DNA of 64,000 nt from Hyaloraphidium curvatum (GCA_025558095.1 JAIVFI010000029.1:62001-126000); one strand, 5' to 3'; positions 51,246 through 62,414 are shown, counted from the first letter of the stretch. The notes: a model not told the origin generated them from the letters alone. Translations and numbers: made by a program.

Positions 51246-52693
51246 ATGGCCCTCCTCTTCGCGCAGCTCGGCGACCCGCAGCTCGGCCTCGGCGCCGACG
51301 GCCTCGCGCGGGACCGCGAGCGGTTCGCGTGGGCGCTCCGCGACGCGCGGGAGAGGGGATGCGCGTTCGCGGTCGCGGTCGGCGATTTGACCAACGACGC
51401 GAAGCCGGAGCAGGTCGAGGCGTACAGGGCGGTCGCGGAGGAGGCGCTGGGCGTCGACGCGGAGGGCAGGCTGGGGATGGACGTGTACAATGTGGCCGGT
51501 GGGCAATCGGTCGACGCGTCGACGCGTTGCTGCTGCGAGGAGCCTAATTCCTTCTCTGCCAACTCGCAAACTGCTGCTGATTCCGGCATGGCGGGTCGGA
51601 TCTGCAGGCAACCATGATATGCAGAGCTCAATGGGCCTCGCCAACTTCATCTCCAGCTACCTCGCGCCCCCCTTCCCCCCGTTCCCGGAGTCGCACTTTT
51701 GCTTCTCGCCCCCCGGGACCGACTCGCTCTTCCTCGTCCTCAACACCGTCGTCCTGACCTCCTCGGTGCCGGACCTCCAGGATGCCCGGCGTAAACACTG
51801 GGAATGGCTCCGCACCACCTTGCCTGCGGCCAAGGGGAAGACGGTCGTCGTATGCGGTCACCACCCCTTGTTCTGCCTCGACGAGGGCGAATCGGACACC
51901 AACGAGGCTCCGGTGTCGGACAAGCTGAGGGGGTTCATTCGGGGGTTCGCTGGGTTCCAAGGGGAGGAGGATGCGGTGGATAGGGCGGCGATGGATGTAG
52001 GTTGCCTGGGGATGGCAAGCTTCGGGAGCTCACTGGTTCGGCGCCAGATGCAAATGATCACCGTGCCGACCAAGGAGCGGTCGGAGTTGATTGAACTGGT
52101 GGGCACGACATGAACACATCGGCTCATCTGGACGTGATCCTGACGTTGGTGTAGTTCAAGGCGGCCGGCGTCAAGCACTACCTTGTGAGCCGTGTCGCGC
52201 TTTGCGAGGCCCATCCCGTCGCTGACGCTGCTTCCTTCCAGTTCGGTCACACACACACGCGATTCGAAGTGCCGGCTTCGTGAGCACCAAGAAAGGGCGT
52301 CGTCGTTCTCTTCTTGATTCGTTCTCCTCTTTCCAGCGACGGCTCCTTCGTCCAGTACAGCGCGAGCGGGACGAGCATGGTACTCCCCCCTTCCCTCTCC
52401 CCAGATAGCGTTGCCCTCACCTTCCCCTCCCGTCGCAGTCCCTCGACTTCCCCCAGCACCGCCTCAACTACCGCCTCTGGACCGGGCACCCCCCTTCCAT
52501 CCCCGGCGATCCATGGCGCCTCGAGAGCGAGCTCGTCTACTTACCCGAGGACATGTGCCCGCCGACGATCCCGAACGAACAGATCGAGAAGATGGGGGCG
52601 AGGCCAGTGCCGTCGGACGGGAGGAAGGTGAAGCCGGGGAGGGAGTTTTTGACGAGGATAGAGGAGAGGAGGAGGGAGATACTGGGGAGCTAG
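51246..52693 (+). CDS. Calcineurin-like metallophosphoesterase (CPPED1-like)
   Basis: Six exons (51246-51498, 51608-51996, 52155-52184, 52242-52279, 52337-52379, 52439-52693) sum to 1008 nt, giving 335 residues. Metal-site motifs: GDPQ at the N-terminus, GDLTND, AGNHD (split by the first intron), CGHHP and FGHTHTRF. This is the dinuclear phosphoesterase order, and the spacing resembles CPPED1-type enzymes. Exons of 30, 38 and 43 nt encode the last metal loop. The second intron (158 bp) is long for this window and its ends are less certain. It probably dephosphorylates a protein or small molecule. Cytosolic. Confidence 0.85.
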
Positions 52694-52790
52694 CGGAAGA
52701 TCCCGATCGCTGTTGGATTCTGTTCCCATTTCGCCACATAGAGCACATGAAAGCCAAAGCACAAGGTCACTCCGGGCGCAGTAGTCGCCT

Positions 52791-54312
52791 TCACGCCTCT
52801 GCCCTCCTGCCGACCCTCGCATCCCGCCTCCTTCTGAACCTCCTCAGCGCCTCCTCCCCAACCAACTTCTCCTCCCACTCCTTCCCCCTTTTGGCCAAGT
52901 CCACCAGCAGCGCCGCGAAATCGAACGCCAGGTTCGCCGCGGTGATCTGCGTCACCTCCCCCGGCCCGTCGTACGCGGGCGACACCTCGACGAGGTCCGC
53001 GGCGACGATGGGAAGGCCGCGGAGGAGACGGACGAGGTCCTGGACCTCGCGGGTGAGAAGGCCGCCGGGCTCTGGCGTGCCCGTCGCGGGGGCTTCGCCC
53101 GGGTTCTGCAAACGAGGCAAGGCGATAAGCGTATCAATCCGAGAAGGCACGAAATACCCACGATCACGTCGATGTCCAAGCTCAGGTAGATCGGCGTGTC
53201 CTCGCCCACGATCTCCCTGATCTTGGCGGCCGCGGCCTCGGTGCCGTTCTTCCAGATCTCGTACCAGGTCAGGATGTGCCAGCCGTACGATTCGTCCTCG
53301 CGTATGTCCTTTTCGTCGACCCCCCTTCGCGACCTCGCCTCAGCCCCGCCTTACTCGCACGGAAGCCGGAGAAACGCACCAGTATCTCGTCCTGATCCCC
53401 ACGTGCACGTTCTTCCCGTGTGCCGTCAGCCCCTCCTTGTGCGCGTGGTAGAACATGCTCCCGTGGTACCACCGCTCCCCCTCGGGCGCGCTCGCGGGCG
53501 GGGCCCAGCTGTCGATGTGGCTGTCGAAGTGAATCACGGCGACGGGGCGGCCGTAGGCTTCGCGGAGGGCGCGGAGGACGGCTGCGAAATGACGGCGGTG
53601 AGCGGGTTGGAGCAGAGGAAGCAGGGCGGCGGAGGCCTACGGAGGGTGATGGCGTGGTCGCCGCCGAGGACGACGATCTTGGGGATCGTGATGAGCGAGG
53701 GTGTTGCGGCGTGCCTGTGGATCAGGCTCCTGTATCCCCTCGTCATCTGGTCTGCAAGCCGGCGGTATCATATCAGTCTCCGACCGACACCCACGCGCGT
53801 TCCGCCCAACCAAACGCGATCGGCGTCGAGTAGGGCGACACGGGGATGTCCCCGCAGTCCACGATCCTGAGCCCCTCCCTGAACGGGTTGAATCCCCACG
53901 CGACGTCGTACGCGTTGACCTCCTGGATCCGCCTGCTGCCCTGGCGGATCCCGTTGGGCCCGAACCTCGCCCCGGGCCGGTAACTGACCGCAATATCATA
54001 CGGAATGCCTATGACAGCGATGTCGTAAAGGGCGAGGTGCCCGTCGCGGAGGCAGTTTTCCAAGGGGAGATGGGCAAAGGTCGCGATGCCATTGTAGGTC
54101 TGGCGGCGGGGGTTGAGGATGTCGTTGTTGTCGTCCGCGGCGAGGAGGTCGTCGTCGGGAGCGTGGCCAGTGTGGGGGATTTCGGCGGCCCAGCCCGGTT
54201 CGGGGGCGGGGACGGCGACGGGTTCCTGTTCTGCGTCGCCGGCGGGACGCGCGAGGGCGGGGCCGCAGAGCGCCGCGAGACCGAGCACGGCCAGGATCGC
54301 AAGACGCGTCAT
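52791..54312 (-). CDS. Secreted agmatinase/arginase-family ureohydrolase
   Basis: Exon 1 (53791-54312) starts with a signal peptide (MTRLAILAVLGLAALCGPALA) and contains RPGARFGPNGIR. Exon 2 (53641-53746) has LGGDHAIT. An intron ending at 53582 leads to HFDSHIDSW, then KNVHVGIRTR. Further exons give SLDIDVI, then across the last intron NPGEAPATGTPEPGG, then LVEVSP. The manganese ligands (His of GGDH, DSHID, DID) are present. The usual Asp before the second Pro loop (DP) is Asn. It hydrolyses agmatine or a related guanidino compound to urea. The signal peptide implies extracellular or vacuolar action. The exon 3/4 junction near 53330-53390 was not phased. Confidence 0.87.
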
Positions 54313-54944
54313 GATTAAAGCACTTGACGTGTCGATGGAGCGCTCTGGCTCTGATAGGAGCCTGTACCGGGCGGGATCGCGGAAGATTGTACGTCGTCGG
54401 GCCGTCGCGATCGGGACGATCGGACGTGGTACAGTATCTTGGCTTGTGTGGTGGTCCGGGACACGAGGGCATTTGCATAGCCTTCAGGATCGCCCGGGCG
54501 TGCTTCAGCTTGAGTCCAGCTTATCGAGATCTGCCACTGTCACGTCAAACGGCCAACAGCGCGGACGGAAGCAGTTTTCGCGACCACACCGCAACGCCTC
54601 CTCTGACGCAACCATACAGGCATGCCTTTCAAGGAGCCTTTCGTTGAGAATGGTCTCTCTTCAAGAACATGGACTGCTTCAAACATGGCGGATGTCTATC
54701 TCGAGTTTCTCGTGGGAGGCAGCACCTACCTTCTTCTGCTCGATCGGCCTGGGTTTGTCCTCAGACTCCACGGCTGAATCCGATGGACATCTTTCGCTTC
54801 TGCCGAATGGAGAGACACACAGAAGTGTAGCCTTCGGTGCGCCGCCGGAGCGCGACTTGAGATCCCGCAGCAGGACGACCTGGAGACGACCTGACTGATC
54901 CGCAGACCTTTCCTTCAAGAATACCCCACCCACGCATTCCCGCC
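54313..54944. other. Divergent intergenic region
   Basis: Between the agmatinase and membrane-family copy C. Lower GC in 54480-54830. No gene or repeat recognised. Confidence 0.45.
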
Positions 54945-56501
54945 ATGGACCCGCACGCCGCAAATGGCTCTCGAGACGTTCCCATGAGGCCGTTCGAGCT
55001 TTCTGGGAGGGAGCTTCTCGCGCTTTTTCCGTCCGCGCCGGAACGCCAGTTCGGCCTCGCAGGGGACACCGCCGACGGCGAAGGCGACCCCGCCCAGCGC
55101 GCTCGCGAGGCCGAGCCTTTGACCGCGACTACGTTTCTCGCCGCCATTCCGCCGCGGTCGCTTCTGCGCGGCGTGCTGGCATTCGAGTTGCGCAGCGCCG
55201 CGTTTCTGCGCTTCGTCCTGCCGTTCGTCTCCCTCGCGTTTGCAACCGCACTCGCGCTGCTCGCCGTGGACTACGTTTTTGGAGGTGCTGGGTTCGCGCC
55301 GAGGAATCTTGTCGCCGCGACGGTTGCCCAGATCATTCACGGCATCCTTGTCATATTGGTGCCGTTCGTGCAGTACGGCAAGAGCTTGCAGGTCACCTTT
55401 GCGGGCAACGCAACCCCGGGTAAAAGGTACTGGGAGGAGCGGAATGAGTTGGCGGACAGCAAGGAAAGGACTTTTGACGGCCACTTCTTCGCCGGCCTGG
55501 CAAGGTGGAACATGCTCGTGGCCTTGGATGGTCAAACGGTTGGCGACGACGCGGAGAAAGGGGCCACGAAGGGCACTGACCGATCACGGCTGATTGTACA
55601 CCTGCCTTCGGATCCGCTCTGCCCTTGCCCGGACTGTGCCGACAAGGAGGTTTCGTTGGCATTGTTGCGACGGATGCCTTTTTCCATCCTGTTTGGGTTA
55701 AGCGACCTTGTGATCCTGATTGCCTTTGCTTGGACGGCCCTCGTCACTCTGGGGTCTCACACGTGGAGCACGGGCTGGTCCCTGTTCCTCGCCATCATCC
55801 TGGTTGTCACCTCTGCCGTATACTACCCCATGGTCGAACTCAGGAGGTCCACCGTGCTCCTAGGCCGCTTCCAGAATCTTGCGCGCAGAGTCCGGCACAG
55901 GGCCGTGTATCTGGCTCTCTCGGACTTTCTTGCGCGCTGCCGCGCCGGCGCCCTCGGGGGGCCGCAGGATCCCGCGGAAGCGGAGGAACCTTACTCCCGA
56001 CTGCATGCAGACCTGGTGCGCGCGTGGGCGACACAACACGTCGATCTGTCCAACATGTGGTTCCTTATGGTCTTTTGCGGCACCGCCACCCTCGCCGGCA
56101 TCGTCAACACGGCCGTGGGCGGCTGCGTTCCCGCCTGGATCCTGCTTACCTTTTTCGGTTACGGCCAGTACTTCGTGGCCTGCATGCTCCTCGTGTCCGC
56201 GGGGAACGCCCAGATCAGCGACGTCGCGAAGCTGTACGCGGAAGCAAGGATGCAGCTGAGGCGGATGATCGTGTCGGGGCGGTACCGCGCCTCCGAGGAC
56301 GCCCTTCAGAAGCACGAAGCGCAACTCGCACTCTTCGGGGAGCTCGACCACGTGAGGGGGAGGTGGATGGGGTTCACGGTGGACTACGGGACCACCAGGG
56401 CGCTCGCGATCGCGGCATTCACGGTCGCCCTCGGGCTGTGGACGCTGCTGCGCGGTGCCGGAATCTCGTTCGTCATGGACAACGTTTGTCCGGGGGCCTA
56501 G
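54945..56501 (+). CDS. Polytopic membrane protein family, copy C (intact)
   Basis: Single exon, 518 residues. N-terminus MDPHAANGSRDVPM, then FELSGRELLALFPSAPERQF. Membrane helices near residues 90-112, 120-145, 235-260, 265-290, 385-410, 415-440 and 485-510. The loop between helices two and three carries DPLCPCPDCADK, the family cysteine cluster. A conserved soluble stretch follows helix six (AGNAQISDVAKLYAEARM, then YRASED). It has no match I can name. This intact member is the reference for copies A (18-1544) and B (49440-50994). It lies in the same orientation as B, 5.5 kb downstream. Confidence 0.85.
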   Translation: MDPHAANGSRDVPMRPFELSGRELLALFPSAPERQFGLAGDTADGEGDPAQRAREAEPLTATTFLAAIPPRSLLRGVLAFELRSAAFLRFVLPFVSLAFATALALLAVDYVFGGAGFAPRNLVAATVAQIIHGILVILVPFVQYGKSLQVTFAGNATPGKRYWEERNELADSKERTFDGHFFAGLARWNMLVALDGQTVGDDAEKGATKGTDRSRLIVHLPSDPLCPCPDCADKEVSLALLRRMPFSILFGLSDLVILIAFAWTALVTLGSHTWSTGWSLFLAIILVVTSAVYYPMVELRRSTVLLGRFQNLARRVRHRAVYLALSDFLARCRAGALGGPQDPAEAEEPYSRLHADLVRAWATQHVDLSNMWFLMVFCGTATLAGIVNTAVGGCVPAWILLTFFGYGQYFVACMLLVSAGNAQISDVAKLYAEARMQLRRMIVSGRYRASEDALQKHEAQLALFGELDHVRGRWMGFTVDYGTTRALAIAAFTVALGLWTLLRGAGISFVMDNVCPGA

Positions 56502-56588
56502 TGCAAACTTGATTCTTGTATACCGCTGCAAAGTTCATCTAAGTGTCCTCAAAGTTGCTGCAGAACCAGGCTCGTTGCTTCCGCACCC

Positions 56589-58564
56589 TCAAGCACTGCT
56601 GCCTCCACTTCCTCGCTTCCGTCCAGCGGCCTCCAGCAACCGAACGATCTCCTCCCTCTGCGCAAGAGTCGGCGGCGGGCGCTGCCCGTTCGCCCTCTCC
56701 ATCACCGCCTGCGCGTCGGACACGTGCGGAGCCTTGATCTTGTTCCGGCGGCATTCGTCGAGACGGATCCTGGCGGCATCGAGTGCGGAAGCGCTCCCGT
56801 CGCCGCTCTTTTTGAGCGGATCGGCTCCCAGCTCGAGCAGCATCTTGATCATGGGGATGTAGCCCTCCTTTGTGGCGTATCCCAGGACGGTCGGGAAGCC
56901 TCCGCCGGCGACGGCCGAGTCGGGATCCAAGCCGGCCTTCTCGATGGCGAAGCGCACGAGCGCGACATTGCCCATCTCGATCGAGACCCGGAGGTAGTCG
57001 TACTCGAGCATTCCGTCGGGCCCAATCATCCTGTGCGGAACATCGGCGAACGTCCCCAATCCGGCCTTCAGCAGCTCCGCCGCCACCTTCTCGCACTCGA
57101 GCGGGCTCCCCGCGAAGCTCCCCGCGATCATGTCCACGGGCCTCGACATGGGGCGGGGGCTCGCGTTCGGGAGCTCCGCGTCGGCACCGAGCTCGAGGAT
57201 CATCCGGACCTCGAGAGCCGCATCCCTGGGCGGCGCGTCGGCCCAGTTCCGGGGGTTCACCCAGCGCAGTCGGCATTCGAAACCCCACTGCTCGATCGCG
57301 TAGCTCAGCGGAGTGAGCCCCAAGCCCGATTCGAGGTTGGGATCGGCGCCGGCTGCCACGAGGACGCGTCCGATCCTGAGCGCGTGCTCGTAGCGCAAGG
57401 CACCCGGGCCGATCATTGAGGCCAGCACGTGCAGCGGGCGCACGAACATGTGCCGGGGGTCGTCCCTGTCGATCGCCCGCGAGACGTTGCCCTTGACAAT
57501 GCCTTCAATGACTTCCTTCATCCCGCCCACGGACGCTCCGAAGAAGTTGGCCAGGTCGGGAACCGCACCGTCTTCCGGCATGCCGATGGTCGGGTTGCGT
57601 GTCGGGCCGTTGGGATCGCACCCGATGCTGAGGCAGAACTCAATCGCGTCGGTCCCGCCGGAGCCCGCTGCCGAACCAGACTTCTTGTTGCCGAGGGTCT
57701 GCGCACCCAGCAGAGCAGCGGCGAGGAGGCTGTACGGCTGGTTCGAGTACATGGTGGGCCAGAGCTGCTCGGAGCGAACGATGAGACGAGGCAAAGGGGA
57801 AAAGTCATCAGGTCGCACCTTGGTTGGGTGAGTCGGCACTTTGGCCTCGTCCAGCAGCATCCTGGCGATCTTCACATCCCCGACGAGCATCGCAGTGTAG
57901 ATCGCGGGCGGAAACCATCCGTGGATGCCCTCGACGTTCTTGTGCTTCGGCACCTCGATCGCACACGTCGGATCTCCCCTGGCCGCGAGGTACATCCTGA
58001 GCTCCTTCACCAGGTTGGCGACCGCTTTTGGCCCCTTCTTGTCCCAGATCTGCTCCTGCCGTGCGTTGAACATGATCCTCGCGAGGTTCCATGTGGGCCG
58101 GTCGGACGCCTTGGTGGGCACGACGGTGGTGACCTTGAGGACAGGTCCGCGCAGATCCTGGAGCTCCTTGTTCGGAGGGAACCTGTTCGTGTGCGTCGGA
58201 AGCTTGTTCTCCTTGGGCTCCCCTTTCATGTTGGGAATACCCGGGACGATGATGCGCGGCTTGTCCGCGGGACGTTCCTTGCCGTAGAGCTGCCGGTGCC
58301 CCATCCCAGGCGTGCTGACACCGAACATGACGGCCACCATCAAATCGTCCATGCCGAAAGAGTTCTTCGTCGGGTCCAGAGGCATCGGAGCCGCGACACC
58401 CGCGCCAATCTTCTCGTTGACGAAGCCCGGCGGCGCCTCGCGGCAGACCTTCTTGTGGCCGGCGTTCCAGTAGGCCTAAAGCACGCCTGGCCGCAGAAGC
58501 TGACGGAACGGCAGCGGGAGCAGCGCTGCGTCGCGGCGGCGCCGCAGTTGGCGCAGGCGGCCAT
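56589..58564 (-). CDS. Ankyrin-repeat protein with N-terminal MYND finger (frame break in the finger)
   Basis: From ATG 58564 the protein reads MAACANCGAAATQRCSRC and then SFCGQACF, most of a MYND finger. After that Cys, near 58475, the frame changes by one base: AYWNAGHKKVCREAPPGF continues in the main frame, open to the stop at 56589. The main part (about 600 residues) has ankyrin-like units such as HVLASMIGPGALRYEHALRI, VLVAAGADPNLESGLGLTPL, MILELGADAELPN and MLLELGADPLKK. Ankyrin/MYND proteins act as interaction scaffolds. If the break is real, translation could start at the ATG of MPLDPTKNSF and lose the finger. No intron fits the break. Confidence 0.7.
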
Positions 58565-58875
58565 CGTTCGAAGGGCTGTTTGGTCTTCGGCGGGCTCCTC
58601 TGCAGCGGACTGACATGTCAATGAGCAATGATAGATGAGGTCGCGATGACGACGGAGGCGCTCTCACCCAAATCTGGCGGGAAACGATGGCGGATGAGGA
58701 AGTTTGTTTCGCGGGGACCGCTGATTCATCAACCAAACAGACCACGCGAGAGACGAAGAGAACTGTGCTGCAAAAGAAATCACACTTCCTTTGCTACGCA
58801 CTGGAATGCTCGGAAAGCGCGTCGTTGCCCTCGTCTATCGCAATCTGCTGCCCAACCACGAGCAAACACTCCCAC
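58565..58875. other. Intergenic
   Basis: Upstream of the ankyrin gene and downstream of the amidase. AT-richer than the surroundings. No element recognised. Confidence 0.45.
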
Positions 58876-61179
58876 TCACAGCTTCGACTTACCCGACGCC
58901 GCCGCAACCTCCACGATCGGCGGCAGCGGCCCCACCACCTTCCCCACGACCTCCATGACCGCCAGCACCTTCTCCTCCTCCAGCCTCCTCCCCACGATCT
59001 GCACCCCCACCGGCGCGTTTGCCATCCGCGAGCCCGCGGGGCCCCATTCGCCCGCGTACATGCGCGCCACGGCGTCGTCGATCCTGTTGGCGGTGTTCTT
59101 GGCGTAGTCGGCGGCGGGCGCGTCGCGGACGGGGTCGACGCGGGTGACGGGGACGATGCCGGCGGACCAGTCTTCAAAAGCGTAAGCACCCCGAATGTAA
59201 GCACCCCGAATGACCTTCGCGTCGCAGCCAGATGGGACCCACCCATCACGTTCCACGTCGTCGTGTAGACCAGCCCCAGGATCAGGTCCTTCATCCACCC
59301 CTTGACGGTCGCCGGGAACGGCGCGGGCGGGCAGATGATGGCGTCCATCCTCCCGCCCATCTGGGCGTTGTACCACGCCAGCCAGCGCCCGAGCAGGAGG
59401 TCGCGCTGGTACATGAGGTCAAAGTACTCGGGGGCCGTCATTCCGGTCTTGGTGCTGGACAGGATCTCGGGCATCAGGTTGTCCGAGGTGAAGGTGCTGA
59501 GGAGCTGCCGGGAGGTCAGGCGATGCGCCGCGCCGGCCGCGGTGGGTCCCCACCGCTGCGACGAACTTGCGGCCGCGGTTGCCCAGCCGCACGAGGTCAA
59601 TCGTGCTCTTGATCGAGGCCTCGACGGGCTCGCCGCTCTTGGCGAGCTGCCGCTTGATGTCCACGTAGTCCCCCGCGCTGCAACCGCCTCAGCCCGCCGC
59701 CCTCCCGCGCCCGAAACGCGGAGCACCCACAAGATCAGCCCCGCAAACATCTTCATCACCTCCCTCACGCTCGGCGCTCGGATCTCCTCGACCTCGTGAC
59801 CCGCCGCGCGGAGCTTCTCCACCGTCTCGAGCACCGCGCGGCGGCACGGCGGGGTGACGCGGATGCCGGTGTCGGTGTCGACGAAGTACCCCAGCCTGAG
59901 CTTGGCGGGGGTGGGGTAGGCACGCATGGGCAGGGGGACCGTGAACGCTGTCCCGCACGGGGACGGTCAGCTTCCGAGATACCGCCCGGGGCACGGCGGC
60001 GACGCCCACGATCGTCCCTGTTCGCCGCCCCCTCCCCCTCCGTCCCCACCACCGCCCTCATCCACAGTCTGAGCCCCTCGACCGAGTGCCCCATGGGCCC
60101 AAACACCCCCGGCACGCCGTGCTGCCCCATGTCGACGTTGGGCGCGCCGGTGGCCGGCACGCGGAGCGAGGAGGGCTTGAGCCCGAAGATGCCGTTGAAG
60201 TGGGAGGGGACACGGATGGAGCCGCCGACTGCGAGGGGGGTGGTCAAGGGATGGGGGGCAAAAGAGGGGGGTGAGGCGTACCGTCGGAGCCGCAGCCGAG
60301 CGGGGAGCCGCGGAGGGCGAGCAGCGCGCCTTCGCCGCCGCTTGAGCCACCGCAAGTCAGGGTGGTGTTGTTGGGGTTCGCGGTCCAGCCAAAGACGGGG
60401 TTGTCGGACTCGTAGCTGCGGCAGTGAGGCGAGTCAGCGAGGGATCAGATAATGGAGGAGAATACCCAGACGTCATCATGGATTGCTGGTAGGAAGGCGC
60501 CACGTTAGCCAGCTCTCCGGCACAGATGTTGCCGGACGCTTACTGGCACGTTGGTCTTGCACATGATCACGGCGCCGTGCTCCCGCAGCCTCTTGACGAC
60601 CGCGCCGTCCTCCGCGGCCGGGTTCTCGGCCCAGGCCACGAAGCCCGTGGTGGTGTCGACGCCCTTGACGTCGAAGTGATCCTTGACGGACACGGGGAGC
60701 CCGTGGAGCAGCCCGCGGGACCTGCCGGTGCGCGCGAATTCCTCGTCGATCTTGGGGGGAGACAGTCCCCGTCAGTTCCGCCAACCAAGGGGACTCCGGG
60801 CAGGCCCACGCACCTTCCTGGCGTCCTCGATGGCCTCCTCGAACATGATCTCGCTCAGGCAGTTGGTCAGCTGGTGCGCCAGCGCGGACCGCTTGCAGAA
60901 GGCGCGCGTGGCCTCTTCGGATTTCAGCTTCCCCGAGCTCAGGAGCTTGACCAGCTCGGGCGCGTCGAGCTCCGTGATCTCGAGCTCACGGGCCGACAGG
61001 GCGGCGCGGACGGCGGCGGGAGCGCCCGAGGGCGAGGAGCGGGCCTTGGCGATGGCCTCGGCGGGCAGCCGCCATTCCGCCGGGATGAGGGCTTCCTGCC
61101 GCGCTGGGGGGCCGTCAGGCGCGGCTCCGGGCGGGGGGACGGAGATATACCCTTCTTGGCATTCGCGATGCGTCGCCAT
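58876..61179 (-). CDS. Amidase-signature hydrolase (fatty-acid amide hydrolase-like)
   Basis: Nine exons (60814-61179, 60544-60750, 60472-60485, 60282-60415, 60010-60228, 59731-59947, 59554-59677, 59243-59504, 58876-59171) sum to 1839 nt, giving 612 residues. Exon 3 is a 14-nt microexon that completes KTNVPQSMMTYESDNPVFG, the segment expected in FAAH-type enzymes. The Ser-cisSer-Lys triad is Lys in SVKDHFDVKG (about 145), cis-Ser in CGGSSGG (about 220) and nucleophile Ser in VGGSIRVPS (about 243). FTVPLPMRAYPTP and DWSAGIVPVTRVDP also fit. It hydrolyses an amide such as a fatty-acid amide; the substrate is unproven. Divergent from the GNAT gene, 146 bp apart. Confidence 0.92.
59182..59211. 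repeat. 15-bp tandem duplication in an amidase intron
   Basis: GTAAGCACCCCGAAT occurs twice in a row. It lies inside the last intron (59172-59242) of the amidase gene, so it is not translated if that intron is spliced. Confidence 0.85.
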
Positions 61180-61325
61180 TTCGGTTCCCAGAACATCCTG
61201 GCGAGCGGGAATCGGGTGGGAGTGTGGGCGGCGATTTCCCGATCACCCGATCAACAATCCCTTTGGGGCAACGCAACGAGGCCACGAGGTCGTTTGAGGG
61301 ACGTGTCCTCGCCAGAATCGCAGCG

Positions 61326-62414
61326 ATGGCGGACGTCCAGGAATCCGATTTTTCGCTCGCCTCGGACCTGTGCGCCAACAAGCGCGCGTACTACGCGCTC
61401 CTCGGCGCGGCCAACGCGGCGGACCTCGGGTTCGGGTGCGACGCGGCCAGCGGCCTCGCGTGGATCCACGCGTCGTGGCTGCTCGGGTTCTACAACCAAT
61501 GTGTCGCGCCGATGCGCGCGCCCGCAGGCTGCACGGCGGCGGACGCGGCAGGGGCGCTGGACACCATGGAGCGCGACCTCGCGCGGTTCGGCCGGCCCGC
61601 GCTGCTCATGCTTCCGTCCTCGAGCACGGCGGCCGGCGGGCCGTGGGACGGCTGCGATCCCGTGCTCCGCGCGGCGCTGGTGAAAAAGGGCTTCCTGCTC
61701 GTCCGCGGCGCCGACGGCGGCGTCTTCTCCATGGCCGCCGACCTGGCCTCCCTGGACGAGGCCGACCTCCGCCGCCGCATCGCCGACACCGAAGCCCGCC
61801 TGGACGTCGAGATCCTCGAGCTCGCCCGCCCAGGCGCCGCCGGCGACGGCCAGCCGACCCCCGAGGCCGTCATGGCCACCATGGTCCGCGGCTTCGGCTT
61901 CCCGAAATCCACGGCGCCCTACTTTGCCCGCACCCTGGGCTCGGCGCCGTGCGGCCCGCAGGGGCCGCTGAGGAACTACGTCGTGCTCAGGAAGGGGGAC
62001 CGCGCCTCGCCGCTGGGCTTCGTGAGCATCTTTGTGGAAGGCGGGACGGCGGGCATGTACAACCTCGCCGTGCCAAAGGAGTCCCGCGGCGGGCTGGGCG
62101 GACTGCTCACGCTGCGGTGCCTGCTGGACGCCAAGGCTTCCGGCTACAAGCACCTGCTGCTTCAACCGAGCCCCAAGGCCGTCGCGCTCTACAAGAAGAA
62201 CGGGTTCAGGGTGACCTCGGGGGGAGGCGAGGTGTGGCTGTACGGGAGCTGGAGGATGGGATGGTTCCCGTTCGCGCTGTTTTGGGCCGTGAGGGTCGGG
62301 TTCGCCGTGTGGGGGGTGGTGAAGGGGCCTGTTGGGCTGATCAGGAGGACGGTCGCGTGGGTGGGAAGGTTCTTCGGTTTGGGCAGCTCGGAAGGCAACG
62401 CCAAGGGCGCATAA
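61326..62414 (+). CDS. GNAT-family N-acetyltransferase
   Basis: Single exon, 362 residues from ATG 61326. The C-terminal half has the acetyl-CoA fold: ASPLGFVSIFVEGGTAGMYN on the core strands, the pyrophosphate-loop-like SRGGLGGLLTLRC, and LYKKNGFRV before the last strand. A hydrophobic helix (FPFALFWAVRVGFAVWG) follows and may anchor the protein. The N-terminal half is less conserved. Substrate unknown. The short divergent spacer to the amidase gene suggests shared control, so an amide-related role is possible but only inferred. Confidence 0.83.
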   Translation: MADVQESDFSLASDLCANKRAYYALLGAANAADLGFGCDAASGLAWIHASWLLGFYNQCVAPMRAPAGCTAADAAGALDTMERDLARFGRPALLMLPSSSTAAGGPWDGCDPVLRAALVKKGFLLVRGADGGVFSMAADLASLDEADLRRRIADTEARLDVEILELARPGAAGDGQPTPEAVMATMVRGFGFPKSTAPYFARTLGSAPCGPQGPLRNYVVLRKGDRASPLGFVSIFVEGGTAGMYNLAVPKESRGGLGGLLTLRCLLDAKASGYKHLLLQPSPKAVALYKKNGFRVTSGGGEVWLYGSWRMGWFPFALFWAVRVGFAVWGVVKGPVGLIRRTVAWVGRFFGLGSSEGNAKGA

